From: Simmondsia chinensis
Lineage: Eukaryota > Streptophyta > Magnoliopsida > Caryophyllales > Simmondsiaceae
Assembly: GCA_018398585.1 (NCBI GenBank)
Contig: JAGTTD010000008.1
Location: 10,738,501-10,802,500 of the forward strand
Direction: 5' to 3'
DNA: 64,000 nt
Both the position numbers and the translations under genes were made by a program. The notes beneath the pieces are model-generated. The model was not told where the DNA came from and made no database searches. It saw only the letters and a program-made list of their open reading frames with translations. Shown here in pieces: positions 24,441 through 35,439 of this stretch; positions within the stretch are counted from its first letter, which is position 1; each line of letters starts with the position of its first letter.

Positions 24441-24639
24441 ATCTTCCACTTGTCCTAAATCCAGTTTATGACAAAGTCCATACTTACCCCTTTTAAGTTT
24501 AAACCAAAGGTCTACTGAGCCTAACCTTTATTGAGCTTAATTACTCTATTGTGAAGTCAGAAATACAATACTGTATGACATTCCTCTCATTAATGGCTCC
24601 CACTCCAAGGGTAAAGACGTGCTTAGATGTTGAATGTCT

Positions 24640-26750
24640 ATCATTTTACTCTAGCTGGAAGTCTTAAATCAGTATAGCCAACTGGAACCAGCTCATCATT
24701 TTGAAAGATTAGCGTATAGTCTCTAGTTCTTCTCAAGAACTAGTGAAAACGCTTCATTGCCACCTAGTCCAACGGACCTTGGTTAGACTGGCATCTGCTT
24801 ACTATACCACAGTGTAGCAGACATCAAGTCTCGTTTGCAACATGGCATACCTGGGGCCTCCCACTTCCAAAGCGTGTAGAATATTCCTCAATTGCTCTTT
24901 CTCTTGAGGTGTTTTGGAACACTACTCAAAGGAAGGAGGGACTCCATGCTATACCTTGACAACATCTTGTCAATACAAATGGCTAGAGAGAGACCCCAAC
25001 ATCCTACTCTTACGACCTCGCAAAAGCTTAATCCTAAGATTAGAGCTGGCTTTTCCTATGTCTTTCATATGGAGCTATCCTCAAAACCAAAATTTTACAA
25101 CTAATGACACCCCTACATCATTCTCAACGAGTAATATATTGTTGACAAACAATACCAAGAAAATCACTACTTTCACTTAATGACATTTGTACACGCAAGG
25201 TTCGTTTAACCAATTTCCCAAATAATCGCTTCATTGTGGCTAAAACGATTAGATTCAATGCCACGGTCAACCGCTGAGGCTCCCGCTATGAACCTTTTCT
25301 GGTGTCCTGACAATCCTCCCATCACCCCTTAAGCTCTTGTGTACCTGGAACATTTTCGTTCCTATTACTTGGTGCATCTAGTGCATCCACTATGTCTTGA
25401 GTAGTGTCTAGCTTTTCAAAATTAGTGTCATTTTCTTTAAATTCTTATAATACTATTTTATTTTTGTTTTTGTAGTTTACTTGCAAAATCCTTCTCTAAG
25501 TATTTTGCTCTGTATTTACAAAAACCTTTTTAATCAAAAACTATAGAAAATATTGTCCTTGTTCCTTTTATTGGCAGCACCATCTTGTTGTAGTCTACCC
25601 AGAGCAAAAAGTTGAGATCCTATCTCATTTGCAGTTTGGAAACCTAGAAATTCATCCCAAAAAATATTCACCACCTCGATCTGATCGTAGTGACTTAACA
25701 TGTTTACCTAATGTTTTTAAACTTCAACTTTCTGCTCTTAGAATTTTTTAAAATGCTATACTTATGTCCCATTAGGTAAACATGCTCATGCCTTGAGTAA
25801 TTATCACTAAATGCGATTAAGTACTCATACCCATATTCTGCCTGAACATGTATTGGTCCATACACATCCAAGTGAAACAACTCAAGCAATTCACCAACCC
25901 TCTTGCCTTTACTCAAAAGGAAAGACTTGGTCATCTTTCTTTCTATGCAGGATTTGCAGACTGGTAATAACCTCAAGTTTGAAGCCTTTATCAGTTAATC
26001 TTTTACCAATCTTTGGATCCTGGTTGAACTAATGTGGCCTGAACGTTGGTGCCTTATGTAAACATTATCCCTTTCAATGTGTTTTCTTCTAGGAGATTGA
26101 ACAAGTAAGCCTGTGTTAGCTTCTTTTAATCAAATATGAGAGTTTTGATCAATAAACAACATGAATAAACCATTTATACATGTATATTTTGCAAATTTAT
26201 TTTCTTGTATGAAAAGGTTCATAACCAAAATCAACTGAATAACAATTATTCATAAAAAGAGATACAAAAATCAGATTCCTATATAGAGTAGCTATAAATA
26301 AACGATCTTTTAAAAATAAAAAACTCTAGCATTAAAGACCAAGCCAACATCTTCTACACTTAAGACCACTACTCTTGTACTGTCCTTGACCATTAGGTAT
26401 AGGTTCCATCATGCAGCCTTTTGGTTAGCCTGAGCCCCTATAACATATTACAGACATGGTCACCTGAACCTGAGTCCACTGACTAGGAACCTAGTGGACT
26501 CTCAACTGCACATGACTCAACTAAGTGAGATATCAATATATCCTCACCAGATGGCTTAGTAGTCTTTATAAGGAGAGAAGCTAAGTACTTAGTGCAGTTT
26601 TTCATCCAGTGGCTAGTCTTCCGCAAAAGAAAACACTTTCCTTTTGCCGTCTTCTTTATGGACTTTGTTGCTATAATAGCAACCTTGCCCTTTTCTTTCT
26701 TTCCAACAGGTCCCTTGTGAGTAATAACTAAGTCCAACTTGGTTTTCTAG
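24640..26750 (-). pseudogene. Copia gag-pol remnants
   Basis: Read right to left. Near 26737-26483 is the gag end, with KGKCFLLRKTSHWMKNCTKY; this is a CCHC knuckle (CX2CX4HX4C) in which the second Cys has become Arg. At 25976-25704 lies the start of integrase (CKSCIERKMTKSF, DVYGPIHVQAEYG, FSDNYSRHEHVYLM). Between about 25200 and 24640 are RT/RNase H traces (ICIDKMLSRYSM; a region like the LRRTRDY segment). Stops and deletions are frequent and the RT active site was not found. Confidence 0.75.
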
Positions 26751-26759
26751 GCAAAGTAA

Positions 26760-27399
26760 TTTAGTCCAAGGGCTTCATTATCCATTTGTAATAAAGTGAA
26801 GTTCACGAGTTGTATCCATTTCAAAATACTATAAATGCAAATATTCGTGTAACTGTCTAACACGAGTCATGTATAATGCAGGGATATCTATTCTTTCAAT
26901 TTAGAATTCATAATAAGTCAGATGTCCACCAAACTGCACTATTATGAATACAATGATGACCCAAACTCACCGCTCCTTACTTCCCTATAGCGGGGTTGCA
27001 CGAAGCTAGTTCGAGTGAGAACTATTCTCAATTAATATGTTTTCTTGCAACTCTTACTAAACACGATCAACTCACCACTTTACTTTAGTCTCTAACATAA
27101 TACAACAGAGCTCCTCGGGGAGGCTAATGCATCACGCCATTCAAGTGTAAGCCATTACCTAAACCTCCATACAAATACACTTAATACTCTACAGCAGCAT
27201 GATCGCGTCGCTTCTTTGCACTTTGGTTTATCCCAACTGAAGTCTAACCCTGCAATCTGCAAACCGACATCTTCCGCAGGGAGGTCTATCCATCTACTGT
27301 TCTGCTAGACTGGTAATGGAGACAGTGAGGTCACAACAATTGAAAGCTCGCTCCCACTTGATTTTTAAAACTAGTGGATTTTAATAAACTTGTATTTAC
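26760..27399 (-). other. Copia 5' coding/leader region, unrecognisable
   Basis: By position it should hold the front of gag and the leader of the minus-strand copia element. No frame longer than a few tens of codons and no known motif can be read. Confidence 0.4.
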
Positions 27400-28170
27400 A
27401 GCTTGGATTATCTCGTAACCCCCTTGAAAATCTCATTCTAAAATTAACCATAATTAACTAATGAATTTATTTGAAATATTATTATTTACAATATAGGTTA
27501 TCTCATAATCTAACTATAGAATCTCATTCTAAATTTAATCAATCTAATTAATTAATTAATTTTAATTTTAAAAAGTACTATAATAATGTTCAGATTATCT
27601 AATAATCTACTTTTAGAATCACATTCTAAAACTCAAGGGCTCCTGCCTACGCCAGGTCTATGCAGCCTTCCCACTTCAGCGTGTTAACTTGACCAAAGGC
27701 TGTTACCCAATGCCCCCAGCCTGAGGGTGAGGACTTCCCAGGAGGTCACCCATCTTGGTACTACTCTCGCCCAAGCACGCCTAAATTCAAAATTATTCCG
27801 TAACATAGATTTTCTCATAATCTATTTTTAGAATCTAATTCTAAAACTAATTAATTAATAGAAATCAATTTCATTTAAAGACAGTAGCGATTTAGAGCTT
27901 AGACTATCCCATAGTATTTTTTAGAATCTCATTCTAAAATTAAATAAGATTAGACTATCCAATAGTCTAGTTTAAAATCTTATTCTAAATTTAAATAATA
28001 AAATTCAACTTTTATTTTAAAAATAAGTTAACTTAGACTGTCATATAGTCTATTTCAAAATTTTATTCTAAAATAATTTAAAATAACTTTTATTTAAAAT
28101 TATATGGATTCACAACCAAGATTCTCTTATAATCTAATTTAGAATCTCAATCTAAAATGAAATTAATTAA
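27400..28170. repeat. Array of small CTC-loop hairpin repeats
   Basis: At least eight degenerate units, spaced about 50-200 bp, each pair two small inverted repeats: one like gattatctcataatc and one like tagaatctcattcta, both with ctc or a variant at the centre. Clear units begin near 27404, 27495, 27590, 27800, 27900, 27950, 28038 and 28115. They lie in the copia leader. One unit is split from the next by the second 5S-headed SINE. Confidence 0.75.
27637..27781 (-). mobile_element. SINE with a 5S rRNA-derived head, copy 2
   Basis: The minus strand starts near 27781 with the 5S A-box region (gcgtgcttgggcgagag), runs through the C box (gatgggtgacctcctggg, about 27737-27755) and then the same tail as copy 1 (gggaaggctgcatagac, gcgtaggcaggagccc). 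It is about 20 bp shorter at the head and lacks the terminal cctttt. Flanks ttgaattta and ttgagtttta may be a decayed target duplication. It lies in the same copia element as copy 1, in opposite orientation. Confidence 0.8.
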
Positions 28171-28269
28171 CAAAATAACTAATTTATAATTATTATATAA
28201 ATTAGTACTGACATCTACACGTTCCAAAAATAAAATAATAATAAAAACATTTTTTATTATTTTTATTGC

Positions 28270-28321
28270 TGACGTCAGCTGTTAGACGTCAGCAGCAGGC
28301 ACTGACGTCAGCATGACGTCA
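28270..28321. promoter_or_regulatory. Cluster of TGACGTCA sites
   Basis: Perfect palindromes tgacgtca occur at 28270-28277, 28303-28310 and 28314-28321, with a one-base variant agacgtca at 28284-28291. TGACG/ACGT cores are binding sites of plant bZIP factors such as the TGA class. The cluster lies in the copia leader, about 450 bp inside the 5' LTR boundary. Function is inferred from motif density only. Confidence 0.55.
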
Positions 28322-28775
28322 ACGTTTGTTAACAAAATTTTATTTTATTTTAATTTTTAAATAATAATAATTTAATTTAAATAAATAATTAAATCTAATC
28401 TCATAGATTAATCTTATTTGATTTTACAAATCTTCACCAAACAATCATTATCTCGTAATAAAGATCCTGTATTCAAAACCTGTAGGTTGTTAGATCCGGA
28501 TTAACGATTAATTCTCTAATGATTTAAACAGTTTAAACCGTTACTTTAAACAAACTTGTTAACTATTAACTCCTTTAAAGATTTAATAATTCAAATTGAT
28601 ACATTAAAAGAAACAATCTAATTAGCAATTAATGCTTCAGTGATTTAAACAATTTAAATAACTAATTAAAACAAACTTTACTTCTTAATAAAATCACTAT
28701 TTTAATAAATCACAGATCCATTTATTTGAATCTTATAATACCTATTTATGTATCTTATGAATTTAATCAAAGACT

Positions 28776-28788
28776 GGCTCTGATTCCA
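28776..28788 (-). other. Primer-binding site of the copia element
   Basis: The plus strand reads ggctctgattcca, one base from the intact tRNA-Met complement (ggctctgatacca), two bases from the 5' LTR start at 28791. Confidence 0.75.
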
Positions 28789-28790
28789 AT

Positions 28791-28910
28791 TGTTGGAAAA
28801 AGAAACTCGGATACTGATCACTGGGTTCATAAGGTTTCAATTGTGGTCACAGCAAGGAATATTTATTAGAGCACTTTAAGTAAAGGTCCCAATTCTAGCA
28901 CTCCTGGGGA
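28791..28910 (-). repeat. 5' LTR of the copia element, truncated
   Basis: It begins tgttggaaaaag and aligns with 21994 onward (shared gggttc, caattgtggtcaca, ttagagca) for about 115 bp, then becomes unrelated. About 2.3 kb of LTR has been lost. Confidence 0.72.
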
Positions 28911-28929
28911 TTGTTTGGGCAATTGCTGC

Positions 28930-30646
28930 AAAAGAAAAGGAATAGAGATCAGTGTTTGTTTAAGCCACTAAATTAAGGCTGAAGCGTGATTCAAAAGTGG
29001 TTGCTTACATGACCGTGCCTTCAGTGTCGTTAGCCTGATGTTGATTGGCTAGCTTCTTCCTAAGCTGGGACCTACAAGCTCAGAAAGGGGCATAAAATAC
29101 TTCTTGGTGGCTCTGGCCTCCAAAGATGACCAATAGGATTGATACCAATTTGAAAAACGTGGCATGGCACATGGAATGTACCTACGAGCCATAGGGTACC
29201 CATAAATGGATCTGATTTCCTGATTTAGGGCATGAAGCTCTTGAAGCTGAGCAAGTTCAAGAGAATTCCACTTGGCCCAACAAGAGGTTCTTGGTCCTTA
29301 GGCTTGGAAAAGGTATATCTTAGACGTCACCAAATTGCATGGAAAACCACGCAGGCTTATATGTCTCTATACCGGAATGAGTCTGGTGATAAAAGAAAAA
29401 ATCTTGGGGGCATAAGATTGCTTGCCAAATTTTGGAGTTGATGTACACTGGGACATCATTATGAAGGTTCCATTTTCTGAGCCATTCTTGACCAAGATTC
29501 TTTCTCTTGAAGGGAGTCCATTGAGTCCCTCACCTACCTCGAGGGGACATCAGTCTCTGTAGGCATTGATCAAATGACCATCCTAAAGGCAACTGAACCT
29601 CACAGCTAGCAAACTACTCACCAAAAAAGAAACCCCCTCACCTATGGAAGCGTAAGGGCCTCAAGGGCACATTTTAGGGAAATAGGCTTGGGCCCAAAGT
29701 TGGACCAGCCAAAAAGGCCCACCTCCATGGATAGTATAGTTCTTGGCAATGATGTCTCTAAGGAAACCATATGCCTAAGTGAAAAATAATGGTCCCAAGG
29801 ATAAAGGGCCACTACTAAAAGCTAGGTTGATGGCTACGGTCCTAAGGAACTTAAGGATTGGGTTATAAGAATTTGCAAAGAAAAACAAGTTCAATCAAAA
29901 CAAGTAGAAGCACACCTCCTCCTCTTTGGAACCTTGCCTAAAGTCATGAGCATCTGTTACAAACTTTTTGACAAAATACTCATATCTTCTAGGCACATCT
30001 GTGATAGAGAAGGAGGAGGCAAAAGTTTCAACTTTTGAAGAAACAAAAGAATCGACGGGCAGCTCTTCTCCTACAAAAGAGAAGACTCTTTAGGGCTACT
30101 ATCTACTCAAGTTTGATTCATAGAAAGCCCTTAGGGAGGACAAAAGTGTTATAATATGTATACCTCCGGCAAGTTAGTGCTATTACAATGGGAGAATCAT
30201 ACTTGAGGGCGATGGTAGAGAGCCTAATGGCTTCCATTTCTCACCAGGTCACCATTAGCTCATCTATCCATTCAAGGTATCACTTGGTCAGAAATATCCA
30301 TCATTTAAAAAGCGCCACTTCCTTGAAGATGTGCCTACCTCCCTAAGAATGACCAGAAGAGACTGCACAAAGAAGAGGAAACTCGTCAGTATCTGGAAAT
30401 AATTGCTCGACACTAGGAACGTTGTGGGATGGGTCAAATATTGACCGAGGGCATAAGATGGAATTTTGATGAAGGATCATTCTCTTACAACCAAGAAAGA
30501 TCTTGCTTGATAATGTTGAGACCAATTGGACTTTGAAGAACATTAGAGACGATTAAAGGCCGAGATTGAAGAAAGCATGTCAATTGGCTAATAGGGCTAT
30601 CTGCCTGAGGAGGGGGAGTAGAGAGGGCGAATGATATTTTTGCCAT
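28930..30646 (-). pseudogene. Antisense plant mobile domain (aminotransferase-like) gene of the Tat element
   Basis: On the minus strand an ATG at 30646 opens MAKISFALSTPPPQADSPIS. After frame changes the body reads IFKEVALFK, YLEWIDELMVTW, EAIRLSTIALKYDSPIVIAL, NTFVLPKGFL (about 30310-30125) and then segments near 29700-29990 such as RYEYFVKKFVTDAHDF. This matches the plant mobile domain family (MAIN/MAIL1-like), in which a WxxP/TNTF pattern precedes a 'sITLEDV' segment. Tat elements are known to carry antisense extra genes of this kind between pol and the 3' LTR, and this is where it lies. Stops (for example near 30325, 30303, 30270, 30243 and 30118) make it a pseudogene. Confidence 0.75.
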
Positions 30647-30808
30647 TGTTAAATCAAAGGAAGAAAAGGATGACAAGTAGAAAGAATCAAGAGTTAGATA
30701 TTCAAGATCAATTACAAGAAGTTGCAAGAGCGCTTGATGACAACAATGAGAGAGATAACAGAGTAAGAAAGTATATTTGAATTTACCAACGGCTACAAGG
30801 GGGACATT

Positions 30809-32205
30809 TGCATACACCCTAATTCAAAGGGCTGGCACGATGCCATTATGAGCAATGTGCCACGTCTTTAACACGTGAGGCTTCCCTTGGGGGAATTAAG
30901 CCTTTAGGTACTGAGATAATGGCGTCATGAGCCCCACATCATAAGAGGATTATTACCATTGGCAAGGGTATCAATCACTCATGGCTCGAGATGGTTGAGG
31001 GTTGAAGTGAGCTTGAGCTCGAGGGGCTATGAGGAAGGCTGTAAGATAGGTGGTTCCCAGGCTCGAAGCACTTACTTGGAGTGCAATTTCAATTACTTAG
31101 GTGTTAAGCTTAAATCAAGAAAATGCGGGGTTTCTAGAACGGACTTTTGCAAAGATTACGAATGTGGGCGACAAGGATTTCACTCCAATATTGAATTTAG
31201 GACACGTTCATCTAAGATTGGTGCACAAAAAAGAAGCTTAGTGGCTAGACGTGGATGAAGTTATAGTAGAAATAGAAGCAGCCGTTATTTTCAGTTTTTG
31301 ATAAATTAAGGACTCTGCGTCAGTATAGTGTAGTACACACGCTCATTACTAAAATTTCTTCAAGTTTTCTTTTAAAGCACACTCGTGCTTTTTCCCTTGG
31401 AGTAGCATAACTTAGCTAGGCATAGCTTAACGTAGATATCTGCTGTACTTACCTTCAAGGTAATAAAATTCTTAGGCTTCAGACATGAATTTCCAATTTT
31501 AGTCCATTCCCACAAATCAACCAGTTGAGATTTGATGCATTAGTTTAAGGCTTTGACGGCCAAGCCTTATCCCCTGATTGCATTGGTCTTAACACTATTG
31601 TCACCATATGATAAGTCAGGTGAACTTGGGTTCGTACCATTGATTGGGCTTTAACGGCCAAGGCATGTCCCTTGATTGTGTTGGTCCCAATCTAGTGACC
31701 TGAATATAGTTTGCCCCGTCTTAATCTTGTTAGACCTAAACTCATTCGAGTTATTATAAGTCAAGAGTATAAGGCTTAAAAACCTGATTGACTCAGGCTT
31801 GTAGGTGGACTATTGAGCTCTAGGGTTTATCTCCACACTATTTCCAGACTTATAAGTATACGAAGAAAGGTGTTTATGAGCCCTGCTCCATTACTGTAAC
31901 TTCCACTTGTGCTATGCCCACATCCTTGACTTTTCTATCATAAAAATACTTTAAAAAAAAGCCATAAAATTATTTACCAAAGTCTTCTTAATTAAAGAGT
32001 AAGCGGAACTCAATGTAAAACCGAAGTCCGGTACACTAACATATCACAACCGTTTCTCCAAAACCGATTAATAGTAGAGGCCAAAGACGTGCGGCTCTTA
32101 ATTAGGCTTACTCTCCAGTCGCGGTCAGCCCCTTTTGCACGTTTGTTTTGTTTTCACATTTACGGCGACCACACACACAGAACTTGAAACAAAATAGAGC
32201 AAACA
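30809..32205 (+). repeat. Tat LTR 1 (3' LTR of the nest host)
   Basis: About 1.4 kb. It starts tgcatacaccct after a purine-rich caagggggacatt and ends near gagcaaaca. It matches 40443-41812 and 52392-53764 throughout and 33160-34287 in part. A double G-box palindrome, here cacgtctttaacacgtg, lies at 30861-30877. Confidence 0.82.
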
Positions 32206-32740
32206 TTAATATTTTTCATTTTGTATATCATATAATTCACAGATAAAATTATAGTTTTCAAAGATCTCAACATCGTCTGTGTATCATACGGGGATATACT
32301 AGTCTTATATATTAATCTTAATTTGTACACCCCCTAAAATCTCTTCAAACAAAAAAGCAATTATTCTAGGATTCCATTTGAAAAAACAAACTGTAGGGAA
32401 CTACAGGAAAGTTTAAAAGAAAGTAATCAAGAACACCTGGAATGATAGCACAGAAAATGCCTCCTGAGGGGATCTACCAAGACACAAAGACCTTTCCCCA
32501 AATATCCTCTTGACCCCCCAAAGTACAGACTCTGAAACTATTTAACCTAAAAAACAATTTAGACCAAAAATTTTTATTTTGAATTTTTGGAAAAATGAAT
32601 TTTTTAAAATTATTGGATTATAAACTCAACTTTCAGGACCCCTTTTTAAAATAAGTTATTGGATGCGAAATTTCTCAAGACAAGGATATGGGATTTACAA
32701 AACATAGGAAATGCGAAAAAAAAAATTAAGAATATGTTGA
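32206..32740 (+). other. Tat 5' internal leader, derivative unit B
   Basis: Non-coding, AT-rich, repeated at 34288-34713 and 41813-42345. Shared landmarks include catcgtctgtg, attctaggattcca and aaatgcctcctgagggg. It follows an LTR directly and so is the leader of a Tat element. It joins straight to the antisense-gene start, so gag and pol are deleted. Confidence 0.72.
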
Positions 32741-32877
32741 GATCGATTTGGCTTTGAAGAACACTAGAGACGATCAAAGGGCGAGATTGAAGAAACCCTG
32801 TCAATTGCTCAATAAGGCTGTCTGCCTGAGGAGGGGGAGCAGAGATGGTGGATGAGATTTTTGCCATTGTTAAAACA
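32741..32877 (-). pseudogene. Antisense mobile-domain gene, 5' end only (unit B)
   Basis: The minus strand reads from an ATG at 32877: MAKISSTISAPPPQADSLIE and on to FLQSRPLIVSSVLQ. The same start is at 30646 and 34846. After the codons for IDLN the sequence switches to the Tat leader, so only about 45 codons remain. Confidence 0.72.
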
Positions 32878-33159
32878 GAAGGAAGAAGATGATGAAGACC
32901 ATAAAGAATCATGAGTCAGAGATTCAAGATCAACCATAAGAAGTTGCAAGAGCACTTGATGACAAAAAAAAAAAGGGAGAGAGAATAGAGTAAGAAAGTA
33001 GGAGTTTCAAGCCCTAACTGCCATATTTATTGACACACGAGAAAGAAGAGCAAGCAACATGTAGTGTTCTCTCGAGCTCCTTGTAGCCGTTGAGGGTCAA
33101 TGAGGCAAATTTTTACCGGTTGTATATTTAAATTTACCAAAGACTACAAGGGGAACATT

Positions 33160-34287
33160 TCTTTATACCCTAATTTCAAAGGGCTGGGCCGATGCCATTA
33201 TGAACAAAGTGCCAAGTGTTTAACACGTGAGGCTTCTCCCAAGGGGAATTAAGCCTATAGACGCTGAGATAGCAGCATCTTGAACATAGCATCCTAAGAG
33301 AATTATTAACCTTGACAAGGGCATCAACCACTCAAGGCTCGAGATGGTTGAGGGGTGAAGTGAGCTCCAGCTCCAGGGGCTATCAGGAAGACTGCAAGGC
33401 ATGTGGTTCCCATGCTCGAAGCACTTATTTGGAGTGTAACTCCAGTTTAGGTGTCAAGCTTAAATCAAAAAAAATATGAGGTTTTTAGAAGGGACTTCCA
33501 CTAAGATTACGGATGTGGGCACCAAGGATTTCACTCCAATATAGAATTCAGGACACGTTCTTCGAAGATTGGTGCACAAAGAAATGGCTTAGTGGCCATA
33601 TGTGGGTGAAGTTGTAGTAAAAATAGGAGCAGACATTTTTTTCGATTTTCTATAATTTAAAGACTCTGTGTCAGTATAAAGTAGTAAACACACTCATTAC
33701 AAAAACTTCTTAAAGTTTTCTTTTACAGCACAATTATGCTTTTTCCCTAGGAGTGGCATAACTTAGCTGGGCATAGTGTAATATAGACATATGCTGCACT
33801 TACCTTCATAGAAATGCAATTCTCGAGCTTCAGATCTAACTTTCCAATTTCAGGCCATTCCCACAAATTGACAAGTTGAGCTTTGAGGCTTTAGTTTAAG
33901 GCTTTGAAAGCCAAGGCTTATCCTTTGATTGCATTGGTCTTGACACTACTGTCACTGCTTGATCAGTCAAGTCAACTTAGGTTCGTAACATTGATTAGGG
34001 CTTTGACAGCCAAGGCCTATCCCATGATTGTGTTTGTCCTAATCCAGTGACCTGAATACGAGTTGCTCCATCTTAATCTTGTCAGACCTAAACTCATTCG
34101 AGTTATTACAAGTCATTGGTGCCAGGCTTAAAAACCTGATTGACTCAGGCATATAAGTGGACTGCTGAGTTCTAGGGTTTGTCTCCACCCTAGTTCCTGA
34201 CTTTTAAGTATACGAGGAAAGGTGTATATGGGCACTGCTCTTTCACTGTAACTTCCACTTGAATTACGTCCTAATCCTTTACTTTTG
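33160..34287 (+). repeat. Tat LTR 2, lacking its 3' end
   Basis: It follows the purine tract of unit B, starting ctttataccctaattt; the expected tg start is mutated. It matches Tat LTR 1 up to about 34287, then a deletion of about 350 bp removes the LTR end and the first leader bases. Confidence 0.78.
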
Positions 34288-34713
34288 AGATTAATTACGT
34301 CCAAATTGTTCACCCACTAACATCTCTTCAAAAACAAATAGCATTTATTCTAGATTCCATGTGAAAACTAGCTGTGGGGAACTAAAGGAAAGATTAAAAG
34401 AAATTAATCAAGAATACATGGAGCGGTGGCCCAAAAAATGCACCCTGAGGACAACTAACAAGACACAGAGATCTTTCCCCTAATATCCCCTTGGCCGCCC
34501 AAAGTACAGACTTTGAAAATATTTAACTTAAAGAAAAACTTTAAACATAAATTTCCTTTCTAATTTTTGGAAAAATAAATCTTTAAAAAATTATTGGATG
34601 ATAAATTCAACTTCCAAGACACCTATTTATAATAGGTTATTGGACAAAAAATTTCTAAAAACGAGGATGCGGGATTTACAAAATATAGGAAATGCAAAAT
34701 AACAATCAAGAAC
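34288..34713 (+). other. Tat 5' internal leader, derivative unit C
   Basis: This is a second copy of the leader at 32206-32740, shortened at its left end by the same deletion that cuts LTR 2. No coding frame is seen. Confidence 0.7.
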
Positions 34714-34846
34714 ATGTTGAGATCGATTAGGCATTAAAGCAAACCGATACGATCAGAGGGCAAGATTGAAGAAAATGTGTCAAACGCTCAATAGGGCTGT
34801 CAGTCCGAGGATGAGGAGCAGAGATGGCAAATGAGATTTTTTCCAT
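34714..34846 (-). pseudogene. Antisense mobile-domain gene, 5' end only (unit C)
   Basis: From an ATG at 34846 the minus strand reads MEKISFAISAPHPRTDSPIE and then FLQSCPLIVS before breaking at the junction with the leader. It has the same deletion junction as unit B, so both derive from one deleted element type. Confidence 0.7.
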
Positions 34847-35085
34847 TGTTAAATCAGAAGAAAGAAGAGGATGAAGAGAAGAAAGATTCAAGAGTCCGAG
34901 ATTTAAGATCAACAGCAAGAAGTTGCAAGAACACTTGGTCACATCAAAGAGAGAGAACATAGCTAGAAAGTAGGAGTTTCAGGCCCTAACTGCCGTATTT
35001 ATTGACACGTGGCAAAGAAAAGCAAGCGACATATAGTGTTCTCTTGAGCTCCTTGTAGCTGTTGAGGGTTAAATGAGGCGAGTTT

Positions 35086-35403
35086 TTTTATGGTGCAAGT
35101 GGAATCTTGGCTATAATCTATGTGCGATAGAGGTTAGATGAGAAGAGAAGTGAAGGGATATGAGAAGATAGAGAATATCTCAAACAGATGTGTATTTCAT
35201 TCAATGAATATAAATTTTACAAGAACATCATTATTTATACTTTTTACAAGACATGTGCTTCAAACAATGAATCTAGACCATTACTAACACAAGCACCAAC
35301 TCATCAGCCGCCAAAATGGACCAAACTAACCGCCAAAGACCAGCTCAACTAACTTTCTCGCTAAAACCATTTGAACCACTAAAAACTCATTCGGGATATG
35401 ACA
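35086..35403 (-). repeat. 3' LTR of Reina copy 2
   Basis: It ends gatatgaca on the plus strand and is followed at 35404-35418 by the pyrimidine run of a minus-strand polypurine tract. Its first bases (ttttatgg) are mutated from tgttatag. Confidence 0.88.
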
Positions 35404-35439
35404 TTACCCTCCCCTTAAACTCATTCTTGTCTCAAGAAT

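Larger units (their letters stand above)
21994..28910 (-). mobile_element. Ty1/copia element with 2.4-kb LTRs
   Basis: The left LTR (21994-24440, 3' LTR) is full length. The right LTR starts at 28791 beside a primer-binding site and matches the left one for only about 115 bp, so it was truncated. The interior (24441-28790) has minus-strand remnants of RT/RNase H, integrase and gag in copia order. Two 5S-headed SINEs (22266-22456; 27637-27781) were acquired later. It separates the Tat integrase from the Tat antisense gene; no target duplication can be tested because the right end is lost. Confidence 0.85.
8738..32205 (+). mobile_element. Tat-type Ty3/gypsy element carrying three large insertions
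   Basis: This is the host of the nest. It has a partial 5' LTR (8738-9136), gag, protease, RT, two RNase H domains, integrase, an antisense mobile-domain gene and a 3' LTR (30809-32205). The LINE interrupts the 5' LTR, a Reina element (15000-20038) splits the RT/RNase H region, and a copia element (21994 to about 28910) lies between integrase and the antisense gene. Removing these leaves about 11.5 kb, plus about 1 kb of LTR beyond the left edge. The second RNase H and the antisense extra gene are features described for the Tat lineage. That 30809-32205 is the LTR of this very copy is inferred from order, since sister LTRs follow in tandem. Confidence 0.8.
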
